A stretch of 64,000 nt of DNA from Takifugu bimaculatus (Eukaryota > Chordata > Actinopteri > Tetraodontiformes > Tetraodontidae), in assembly GCA_004026145.2 (NCBI GenBank), contig CP034992.1, positions 18,019,103-18,083,102 on the forward strand, in the 5' to 3' direction. The number at the start of each line of letters is the position of its first letter. Position 1 is the stretch's first letter. This document shows positions 50,331-60,180 of the stretch, piece by piece. The translations under genes were made by a program, and so were the position numbers. Below the pieces are notes generated by a model that was given only the letters and a program-made list of their open reading frames with translations, did not search any database and had not been told where the DNA came from.

Positions 50331-52194
50331 TGAGGCAGCTCCCTGTGCCGGTGGCCGTCTTCACCCTGATGTACCAGAAGAGGCTGCTGCCCTGCTTCCG
50401 GAAGGGTCCGGGTCTGCTCGAGGGACGCTCCGGCGGCTCCTCTCTGGACGCCGCTCCCGGTAACACACAGCACGTGTGTGTGTGTCCGTCTTTGTGTCCG
50501 TGCTGTCCACACAGCTGCTCACTGTCCCTTCGTCTCCAGGCAGCGCGTTTTCCTGCTGCAGCCCCGCTAATCTGCGCGGCCGCCCTCCCTCGTTCTTCCT
50601 CATCCATGCTCTGGGCGGAGCCATCCTCTTCCTCACTGATGGGATCATGGTGAGGCGTTCACAGTCATGTCTGTGCTGGAGTTCACCTGGGAGTTGGGCC
50701 CTGATCTGCTGTAGTTTACCTTCTTCCCAGGGCTCCTACGCTGGCTTCGTCTACACCTACGCCGTGTCCCCTCCTCTGCTGATGGGCCACAAGGCTGCCG
50801 GCTGCCTGGACAGCATATTCTGGGCCTCCATCACAATCGGACGTCTGGGCTTCATCTTTATGTCGTACAGATTCACAGCACCCAGGCTGCTCACCTTCAG
50901 TCTGGTACGAGAGTCGGATTTTTAAAATTTCAAGAATCTGAAAAGAGATGATCGGCGTGTGGTTTAGGCGGAAGAAGCTTGTCCCCAGCGCAGCTCAGAG
51001 TCCACCTCGAGTTTCAGTCCAGAGGAGCTGGATGTGTGAACACAGCTGCTGTTCCCACCCAGATTCACTCGCCTCCCCTCGTGTAAATACTGAAGCCGTG
51101 CCAATGGGCCACTGCATGGCGGATAGAGGAAGCTCAAAGCATGGCACGAAGCTGAGGAGTGATATCTAGGAGATGAGGGGATCCTGCAGAGGACGGCTGA
51201 AGCGATGCTCCAGGAGTGTGATGCGTCTGTGTCTCAGACCATCTGCAGTGTGACGTGCACGCCCTCGCGGTGCTGCGTGTGAGCCGACAGCCCCACCAGG
51301 AGCTCTCACATCTCTGTAGTCACACATGCGTTTACACGCAGCTCCTCTGGAAAGAACCTGCTAAAGTCCATTGCAGATGGGGGGTGTTAACAGCAGGGTG
51401 GAGTCTATTTTCTGCCAGTAATCTCCTTTTCTCCTGGGAAACCAGTCCATGTTTGTGACGACAGAAACCCAAATCTTTGTTCAAACATCTCATTTAAGGA
51501 GGCTGACCTCTGTAAATACCCACCCCGATCAGTTACTCTCTATCCTTGCTGTCCGTCCGCATGTTTGCCTGAGGTGGGGGCCATACTGGTGCAGTTCATG
51601 CTGATGATCTTCTACACCAGCTGGGTGTTTCTCTTCATTGGTACGTGCGTGTTGGGGCTGTGCATAAGCAGCATGTTCCCCTCCATGCTGGCCTTCACAG
51701 AGGACATTCTGGACTACAAAGGTAAACTCTGAATGTGGAAGCCTCTGGAATCTACCGACAGATCTGTCCGTGAACTCCCGTTCCTCTTCTTTGCGTTCAA
51801 GGTTGCGCCACCACCGTCCTGGTGACCAGTGCGAGCACAGGAGAGATGCTGCTGCAAGTGGTCTTTGGATCTGTGAGCGCCGTTTTCCCTGTCATGATGA
51901 TTACACTTGAAACCTCAGCCAAGATCCATCTCCTCGGTAAAATGAGAGCTGCAGCGCGTGGAAGCCGTTGATGTCGCCTGTGGTCTCTCCCTGCAGGTGA
52001 TCCAGCGTGAGGGCAGCTTCACCTTCCTGCTCTGCTGCACCACAGCCTCGGTGACGGCCCTCTGCTGTTTCCTGCTGTTTCTCTACGTCCAGCACCTCCA
52101 CAGAAGCAGCCGCGCAGGTAAACCCACCTCTGCTACCATGCCAGGCCTCCTCGATCAGGCTGACAGACAAACATCCCAGGAATCCCTCCTCTAA
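48504..52194 (+). CDS. mfsd4a: Major facilitator superfamily domain-containing protein 4A, nine coding exons
   Basis: Polytopic membrane transporter-like protein with no settled substrate. Exons: 48504-48736, 49304-49502, 49799-50038, 50339-50459, 50540-50649, 50731-50904, 51574-51721, 51802-51872, 51997-52194. All are GT-AG with matching phase, giving 497 codons (human about 514). Conserved blocks are LTYWSVFFSFGLCISFLGP in the first helix, LDLRCQTG, TWVFFSQQ, SYAFWIMALIN near residue 215, FSCCSPANLRG in the central loop, KGCATTVLVTS and GSFTFLLCC. Loop residues about 165-195 carry three N-glycosylation sequons (NCT, NRT, NTS) and are shortened relative to mammals. The start ATG has G at -3 and begins at the conserved N-terminus. 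The last exon is read through to TAA; a GCAG|GTAAAC site at about 52118 could instead act as a donor, so the C-terminal 25 residues are less certain. AATAAA lies at 52601-52606. It follows cdk18, as in human. Confidence 0.95.
50259..50329 (+). repeat. (TG)35 array abutting the mfsd4a exon 4 acceptor
   Basis: The array ends 9 bp before the exon, leaving only CTGAGGCAG, so there is no conventional pyrimidine tract. Confidence 0.97.
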
Positions 52195-55100
52195 TCTGCC
52201 CCAGGTTAATCTAGAAAGAAAGAGGGGCCACAAGAGGCTGCTGATGTCCCCACATCCCCTCCTATCACAAGGACTTTCCTGGAATTCCAAAGATCCGAGT
52301 GACACGTATGTTCCAGAGGCAGCTGGAAATAGAGCAGGACTCTATTATGTTTCAAACCCGTCACACATCCTCAGCAGCTGTAGCTGCCCTCCAGAACACA
52401 CAACGATGTTTGCTCTGTTGCGTGTGTGTGCCTTATACGTTCCTACCTGCGGCTACTTGAACCTGCTAATAAGGTGACACGGGGCTGGTTACACATCTTT
52501 AATTCTTGGTCTCACCGATTATAAACGCTCCCTCGCCGCCTCTCGTACATCGATGTGCAGCTTCAGACAAGTAACTTGTAAACATCAGGAAAGAAGAAGA
52601 AATAAAAAGTGGACAGAAAAAAGCAACAACGGTTGTTTCTTTTTTAAAAAAAACAAGAGTTTACATCTGAGGGGAAAACATGGGGAGGTCCGGACGAGCA
52701 GATCGGGAAAGTTTTAAAAGGGATTTAGTCTCACGGACACTTTTTCTTAATTAAAAGCACTGAAACAAAATGCAATATAAACCAATTCTGTGAGTCATGT
52801 TGAAATAAATAGTCTGGGTTAACCTAATCACATGACTAATCACATGACTAATAGCTTGACAGATTGTGAGAATCGTATTTCATACAAAGTGCAAAGATGT
52901 TCCTCCCTTTGGGAAAATATACATTAGTCAGTAAACAAACAACATTTTGTCAAAGAGTAAATGTGAAAAGCGACAGAATGCAATTAAAGGAGAACCTGGA
53001 GAAGTGCAAACGTTCCATCACCACATCTGCATGTACAATATCAACACCATATCAAAACACTGCACATATAAAACATAGACTTTTGATTTCTCTCAATAAG
53101 GCTTTTGATTCTCAAAAATAGACAATGCCACTGCTGCACAGCTGCCTCCACACTCACAGGAGGAGAAACTGGACAAAAAACATCAAATCCCAGAACCCGA
53201 AACACGTCTAAGCCATCGGGCTCTTACAAAAATAATCTACGGTTACAGGAAAGGAGATTACGCTGAATGAACAGGGTCTAAATATTTATATTCTGTGAGA
53301 AAAATGTAAGAAAATTTAGCGCAAACATTTAGAAGCCGTCTTAGATTTACAAGCGCTGCATATTTACGTGCGCTGATCGGCTTCAGCACCTCCGCTGTGA
53401 TATGGCAAAACTCACTAAACAGGCTCGTTGTTACTGGGTTTACGCCTACTTGGACTTGCATTTTAGGAAATGGACTCGGGCTTGGCTGTGGTAAGGCACC
53501 ATATTGGAATGACAGCCTGCAGGCAAAGGGGTCAAAGGTCAGCCAGTATTCTCCACATCTCTGCTGGTACATCCCTGGGTTAGAAAGGGACACTTGGGTA
53601 AAGAAAGACAGGCATGTCTTCTATCCAAGCATCGAGTAAACATAATTCCATGTTCATGAGTCTGACGCAGACTTATGGCTTCTACATCTATTAGGAAACA
53701 GGTCCAAAACTGTTTATGGCTCTTTATGGAGAGGGTGCAGCTTAAAGAAGGTGTATCAGAGTCTCGGGGGCTTCTGGATTAAGGGTTGCTGTCATTCACT
53801 GGTGAGAAGAGGCTCAATTTCAGGCTGGTAGACTGGAAAATGACTGCTGACCGAGTGGCGTTGCATCTTTCCGTCGTCTGCTAATGCGTCACAAAATATG
53901 TTTCAATACTTGATTTGGAAGTGGAAAACAGAATCATTTGGTCGTCAGTTACTCTGACCATTACTCATCATATTTTTCAGCGTCACAATTAAAATTTCCA
54001 TTATGGTGACACTCATACACATGTTAGGGCTCACACTAAACCTAATACTTCGTTGTATTAGTCGTAAGAATCACAAAATATGAACAAAGCTGTGGTAAAT
54101 ATGTCAAACATGGAGAGCAGAGATCAAAACAACAGAATGTGTTGTTACATCCATTAGCCACATGCTAGAAATGCGGTTTTACGTCATTCATGCTTAACAA
54201 TTTTAGCGTCCTGAAGGACGATTATTTCCATACCCACACAAAAATCTATGCAGTTATAAAAAGCTAGCATTAGCGAAGCAAACAAGCTAATGTAAAGTCC
54301 AGGAGCAGCAGAAGGGTGCAGTCCAGTATCTCTTAAAGCTGAAGCACATGAACCTGTAGCCTTAAGCACCTGTTGGTGCGGATATCGTGCAGCCCGACCA
54401 CCTGCAGTAAACGCGTAGCGGTGTCCGTACGGATCCTTAAATTCCACAAGCATCATCAAGGCCAGCAGAACGTTAGCTCTGGGGTGTGGCTGCCAGTATT
54501 CCCACATAACTACAACACAGAGTCTGCAATAAGTGCAAAATCAATTGTTGTTCTTTTGCCTGCGATGAGTCCGACCAGCTGAAGCTTCCCGGGGAAAAGA
54601 GAGTCAATATTTTGACAGTTTGTCGTGTGTGCAGTTTAAACACACCAGTCATTAAGGTTTGATAAGTGGCTGTCAGAAGAGGGTGGCGTTTGTGTTCTTT
54701 GGTCAAAGTCAGGAGTGCTGGGATGCCGTCGTCCTAGTCCGGATTACTGTTGGCGCCACCTACACGTTTAAGCTGAATTTAAGTTTTGGCCTGCGCAGAT
54801 CTGATGCACACAAGTGTTATGGCTTGTTGTTTACACTGAGAAGAGGAATGATTCAACGTCAACACGGAGACAGTCGGAGCTGATCAGGCTACAGTCAGCC
54901 CAGGTTTCACAGCAGCAGACAGTACAACGGGCAGGTAAAGCGGTTCAGGGGCTCCGAGGGACTGCAGAGAAACATGGCGGTTAGAAGGTTCCTCTGCAAC
55001 ACTTGAGTAGAGAAAAGGAAACAGAACTATTGCCAGCAGAGGTGCAGCTGGATCAGGAAATAAAGCAGTGACACAACTGCACATTAAACGAACAATCCAG

Positions 55101-55373
55101 GCTTTGCATTGCTCGAGTCCAAAATAACCCAACGGGATTGTCGCTGGTGGGGGTCCAGCGTGGATCCACCTGCTGCTGATAGAGAAACTTCTCCCTCCTT
55201 CAAACCGATGCGCGCGAGGAGCCCCGGAACATGAATCCAAAAGTCCGAGTGGAACAAGAGTACCAGTGTGTGAGGACGGATTCTGAAAGGACTCCAGGTC
55301 CTCCTGCGCGTGTGTGTAGTGTAAATACTGCAACTGTGAGTTTTGCCTGTCTGGGTCCAAACGCTGCAGAGTT
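52195..55373. other. Convergent spacer between mfsd4a and elk4
   Basis: Contains the 3' untranslated regions of both genes. The mfsd4a polyadenylation signal is probably 52601-52606. The elk4 end on the minus strand could not be fixed. No coding sequence was recognised. A 13-bp tandem duplication (AATCACATGACT-type) lies near 52827-52851. Confidence 0.6.
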
Positions 55374-57854
55374 CTAAGTCTTCTGAGGGTCTGGAGAAAT
55401 GGGACCAGGTGTGTTGGTTCCATCCATGCTGTGTACAGGGATCTGGAACTGAGGGGTGAGGACGGACGGGAACTGGAAAAGGACAGAAGTTTGAATACAT
55501 CTCTGCAGAGTGTGTGTGTGCCTGTGCGTGTGTGTGTGTGTGTGTGTGGGGTGCACTTTGGTGCGTTTACCTGGAACAGATGAGCTCCCTGACGACGCGT
55601 GGCCGGGCTGAGGGGAGCCACTGGGCTGAGCGTGCTCCAGAAGTGGATGTTGGACAACAGAGGACTGGGAGTCAACAGCAGGGTGGGAGTCTGAGGGAAA
55701 GAGGGAGGACACTAATTCACTAATTTATGGAGCAAATTACCGTATTTACTGTCCACACCACAGAACCTTGAGCAGGAAATTTAAACATTTCTGTTTAAGA
55801 AACACCTGAATGTTCAGATACAGACATTTATCTTAATATGTGAAGATGTTTTCTCATCTACTTAATCTATCTTAAACTAACAGGAAGGTTTTACTGGATG
55901 ACCACACCAGTAGATCTTGTGATCAGTCACGGCCCTAAACCGAACCAGAAAGACTACATTGTCTAAAGCTAAATCCAATTACAATGACAGAATCTTGCAA
56001 CTGCGGCCCAGTCATGTGTTCAGCAAACAACATTAAATGCAGCTTTAAACAACACAAAAAACACCAAATAACCATTCACATCGCAGCGTCTACTGCCACC
56101 TATTGGTCGACACTGGAACTGAAGTTTACATGAATAAATGAAGCAGTTTTCCCACAAATATTAAGATTTAGAAGTGGTTGATCTTCAGGTTTAATCTCTC
56201 CTCTATCAGATAATTACGTCGGTCCAATATTCTGTGCTGATTTGCCTCCACACACTCACCGGTATCATTGCTGGTGTCAGAGAAGCGGTGGGTAACGAGG
56301 GGCTGCAGAGGCTCATGGGAGAGAAGTCCGAGGTGGTGACCAGCAGGGTGGGTGGGCTGATCTGCAGGACTTTTGGCGGCTTCCGGGATTTTCCTGAGCT
56401 CTGAGTGCTGACTGTGGTGCTGCTGCTCACTGAGGATGAACTGGTCTCAGCATCCACCAGACTGGTCTCGTCCGACAGAGCAATGCTACTGTACCACCTG
56501 GAGGACAGAGGACAGAACACGGATCTGCACACTGTCTTCACTAGAATGCTACAGGGAATTCCACAGTGGGGCGGGCACACCTGCCACGACTAGCTCTACA
56601 AACATGTTATTTCTAGTAATAAAAACATCACATGACAGGACAGATTTTAGAAGATAACAAGAGTCAAACAGGAGGGTGCGGTCCTCTACTCACCCTCTCC
56701 TGCGACTGAGAGTCCACAGGCTGAGACTCCAAGTCGCTGTCCATCACCAGCTCCTGAGAGGAGTAGAGCACCAGATTTGGTGACGGGTTGGTGGAGGCCA
56801 GGTCCTGTAAGCTGAAGGCTGGTTCTGACGGCGGGACCTGTTCGAATGAGTAGGCGTACTGGGACGGCACGGAGGAGTGTGTGGCGAGGCCTTCGTGTCT
56901 CTGGGCCGTGGCTGGCAGAGGGTCCAGCGGGCTGGAGCTCAGAGCGGGCTCTATGTCCACCCGAGGGGGGGGTGCTGGTGTCTGTGGCTGGTGCTGGCTT
57001 TGGAGGGGGTGTTCACGAACTTGATGACGGAGGACAAGGTGGGCTGCTGCGTTTGGGGCGCCTCCTCCTGGCTGTGAGCTCGGGGGCCGGCGTTCCTCCT
57101 GTTCGGCCATCTTCTCGGCTGGATTCTCTATCTTGATGGATTTGAAGAGCTGCCGTCCGTTTTGCAACGAGTTGAGGGTGAAGGAGGTGTAGAGGCCAGA
57201 GTGGATGTAGTCGTTACGGCTCGACTGCTTGCTGCCGGAGCTGCTTCCACCTTGCCGTGGTCGGGGGCCGGCTCGCCCTCCGGGAGGGGGGCCGTCCCCC
57301 TTCTTGGCCTGGGGAGGCGCATCTCCTCCTTCCGCTCGGGAGAAAACGTCCCCTTTCAGGATGTCCGGGTAGGAGACGAAGCGGTAGACGAACTTCTGGC
57401 CGTTCACCTTCTTGATGATGTTCTGCGAAACAAACGTGTGGAGGAGAATAAATAAGGAGATGTTAAATAAATATTGTGTTAAATGAGCAGTTCTGCCCCA
57501 ACCAAAGATGACTGGAGAGACCAGAACGGCCCGTGGGACAGCGCTCTGTCCTCTGTCTGAGCCCCACATCTAAAGCAGAGGCGTCCACACCCACGGGGAC
57601 AGTGGGGGACAGGACACACTTGTGCCGAGCGTCTCTGCTGCAGCTACCTTGTCATAGTAGTATCTGAGAGCCCTGCTGAGTTTGTCGTAGTTCATGTTGG
57701 GTTTGTTCTTTCGGGCTCCCCACAGCCGGGCCACCTCCTCCGCCTGCAGCAGCTTGAACTCCCCCTTCTCATTGGTCCAGCAGATGAGCTGCTCGTTACT
57801 GGAGTCCAGTAGGAGCTGCAGGAGGAACTGCCACAGAGTGACAGAGTTGTCCAT
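55374..57854 (-). CDS. elk4: ETS-domain ternary complex factor ELK4 (SAP-1), five coding exons, reading frame disturbed
   Basis: Nuclear transcription factor that binds ETS sites and joins SRF at serum response elements; MAP kinases activate it. Exons: 57854-57648 (acceptor at 57863), 57422-56694, 56497-56260, 55690-55571, 55472-55374. The ETS domain spans residues 1 to about 90 (TLWQFLLQLL, LQAEEVARLWG, NMNYDKLSRALRYYY, NIIKKVNGQKFVYRFVSYP). The LQAEE, KPNMN and KKVNG variants favour ELK4 over ELK1 or ELK3. The SRF-binding B-box is RNDYIHSGLYTSFTLNSL. The activation domain has TTSDFSP, SPSLPTASLTPA, LTPSPLLSNIHFWSTLSPVA, and the ERK-docking FQFP formed across the last junction, ending SPDPQKT. 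Exon 2 shifts out of frame over the conserved VIKFVNTPSK (57028-56999), and the exon 2/3 junction is one base out of phase. Its position after mfsd4a matches human. Confidence 0.93.
55510..55548 (-). repeat. (CA)n filling the last elk4 intron
   Basis: A CA array in gene sense (GT on the plus strand) takes up about 40 percent of a 98-bp intron (55473-55570). The donor GTAAAC and the acceptor TCCTTTTCCAG are intact. Confidence 0.93.
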
Positions 57855-57862
57855 GTCTGTCA

Positions 57863-60109
57863 CTGGAAAAGAGAAATGAAAGAAATTAGGACTCACGTCG
57901 TCGCAACACCAAACTGTCAGGTTCCAACCGTCTCCTGCATCGGTGGGCGTTTTCCTCCTGACCTTTAGCCTCTTTAATGGAGCCACGTTCTAAGGATCCA
58001 AACAGAATCTGTGTGGTGGAAACCACCGAATATCAATAAATCAAAGGCAGATCTGGACCCTGGTGTAAAAAGGCAGCAGCCAAGTCACCAGTGAGTGTGT
58101 GTGTTACGGCTGTTACACAGAATAAAGGGTTTAGGTGACGTGTTGGGGCATTAAACCAGGCGCTAAAGAAGGAAAAGTAGCACCCAGTCATAGAAAAGAA
58201 GACAGAAACCTGACGCTTTAACGTAGCTAATTACTATTTTACAAACATCTTGTTCACATCTGGCTGTCCGAGCCCAGGAAGCTGTGAACATTAAATATCC
58301 CAAAGGCCAAGACGGAGGCTGGTGAACAGAGGAAGACTTTTATCCAACGCAATCCCTCCGTCTTAAAACTGCTCATTTGGACGAACAAAGGCCTCTTCTT
58401 CGACATCCTTCTGATCCCTAATAACAGCAGGGAGCCCTGATAAATGAGGAAAAACTCACGTTTGGAACCTTCCAGCGGCCGAATCAGGTAAAATGAAGTT
58501 TAAGACCACGTGTTTCACGCCTCCGAAGCACTTAAGATGTCTTTTTAAAGGGAAACGCTCAGTATTAAAAAGAAGTTGCAAGTTTTATCCACTGCACGGA
58601 CACCTGCGAGACAGACGCAGCCGAACCAGAAGACATGGGACTCGTGCTTCTGGTGGGGTCACATGACCCGGTTCAACTTTTCCATGAGCCATTCATGAAG
58701 CCGAGCAGCTCTGTAACAACAACAGCTTCCTTCTCCCCTCTCCTGCGGCTCGGATCCCGAATATAGATTCAGAATCACAGCCCTCATGACGCCACACTGG
58801 CAGATCGGACCTGCTGGTGCAGAAGTTGTGAGAGAGGCACCACAAAGTTGTGAGAGAGGCCTCCTGCCGACCATTTTCGGCTGCTTTGATGTTTTTAATG
58901 GCATTTACATTTCAGTTCCGGCCACTTTAAAGTCATTTAAATAACATTTGGCCCAAATCAGGACCGTCCACAGGGAGGAACCGGGTTGGAACCAGCTGGG
59001 TCCATCAGCTGGGTCGTGGTGGTGATTTCCATTTCCAGACCCATTTCGAGATAAATCTCGCCGCTGTAGCTGGGGACATGGGTGTGATGTCGCCCCAGAT
59101 CCCCTATGAAAAGCTGCCTCCCACGCAGCAGATGTCCTCATAAGGTGCAGTGTGTTCTGATCCAGAACCCAGTGCTGAATACGACCCCCGGTGTGAGGTG
59201 CACTGACCTCTAATCAGGTCTGCTCTTACCAAAGTGTTTTATGTTCTAATGCCGCCGTATAATCATCTTCTAGGAAGCTGCAGCTTTGATTCGGGTTGGA
59301 CCTCCTGGCTCAGCGTGGCCGTGTGTGTTCAGAGAAGCTGGAGAAGGTTCTGCACCCACAGAGAAATCAGGAGGGATTCTGTTCTGGTTCTGGAGTTTAA
59401 CACCCCAACACGCTGCTGTCGGGGCCAAAGGTCACACAAAATGGGGACGATTTTGGTCAAACAAGTGCAGAAAGGTTTCTGAGAGGCATTTATACACATG
59501 TGTGAGACAGAGACCGTCCAGAACCTGATGATGGGCCGAACCAAAGCGCTGCTGTGATTTGGTCACATTCCTTTTTATTATGGTTGAAGTGGAGCCAAAA
59601 GCACCGACACACATCTGCACCGGTCAACATGTGCGTGTGCGCGCCTCGAGCAACAGAAACAATGAGCCTGACTCATCCACACCTGACAGGTTGGGAACCC
59701 TGTCAGAACCAGAGCTATCCAAAGTTCGGCAGCGTCCAACCTGCAGCCAGCGGGAAGATTAACCAGCGTCGTTGCGCAACATTCGCCACAAATGGCGCAA
59801 ACGCGAGCTGAGACAAATGGCTCATGTAACATGTGTGAGACATGATCCAGGGGTCCGGACGGGTCCGACGTGGGCTTTACTGGCGCCGCCACAGACCAAC
59901 AACAGTGGGAAATAAAGACCACTTGTTGCTTAAAAGCCCTCCCTTTGGTGACAGTCGACAGGCTCGCTGCTGATTTCACGCAGTTTGCCTTTAAAAGCCC
60001 GAAGCTGCTTCCGTGCACGGAGGCGTCGAGGCCAACAAATCAAAGCTTTAGCGTCAGTTTCTGAACTGGAAGTTAGCTCTTAGCATGTTAGCTCAGCGGC
60101 TAACCTACC
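57863..60109 (-). other. elk4: Inferred elk4 first intron
   Basis: It ends at the acceptor CTCTTTTCCAG before the first coding exon, so at least one upstream noncoding exon must exist. Candidate donors on the minus strand are GAG|GTAGGT at 60108 and TTTG|GTAAGAG at 59229. No protein-coding sequence was recognised inside. A near-exact duplication of AAGTTGTGAGAGAGGC occurs around 58824-58860. Confidence 0.35.
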
Positions 60110-60180
60110 TCGCTCCTAGAGACGGGTGGATTTCCGAGTCGTCGAGTCGCGTCGATACGTTCCCAAAACATTTCTGAAAA
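60109..60180 (-). other. elk4: Candidate elk4 noncoding first exon
   Basis: A good donor (GCGAG|GTAGGTT, minus strand) follows about 70 bp that are locally rich in CpG. No TATA box is visible. The assignment rests only on position and the splice motif, and the site at 59230 is a competing candidate. Confidence 0.22.

Noticed and set aside
57270..57420. elk4 second exon as a pseudogene because of frameshifts
   Set aside because: All other exons, splice sites, the ETS domain, B-box, activation domain and docking motif are intact, so indels in homopolymers are more likely than loss of function.
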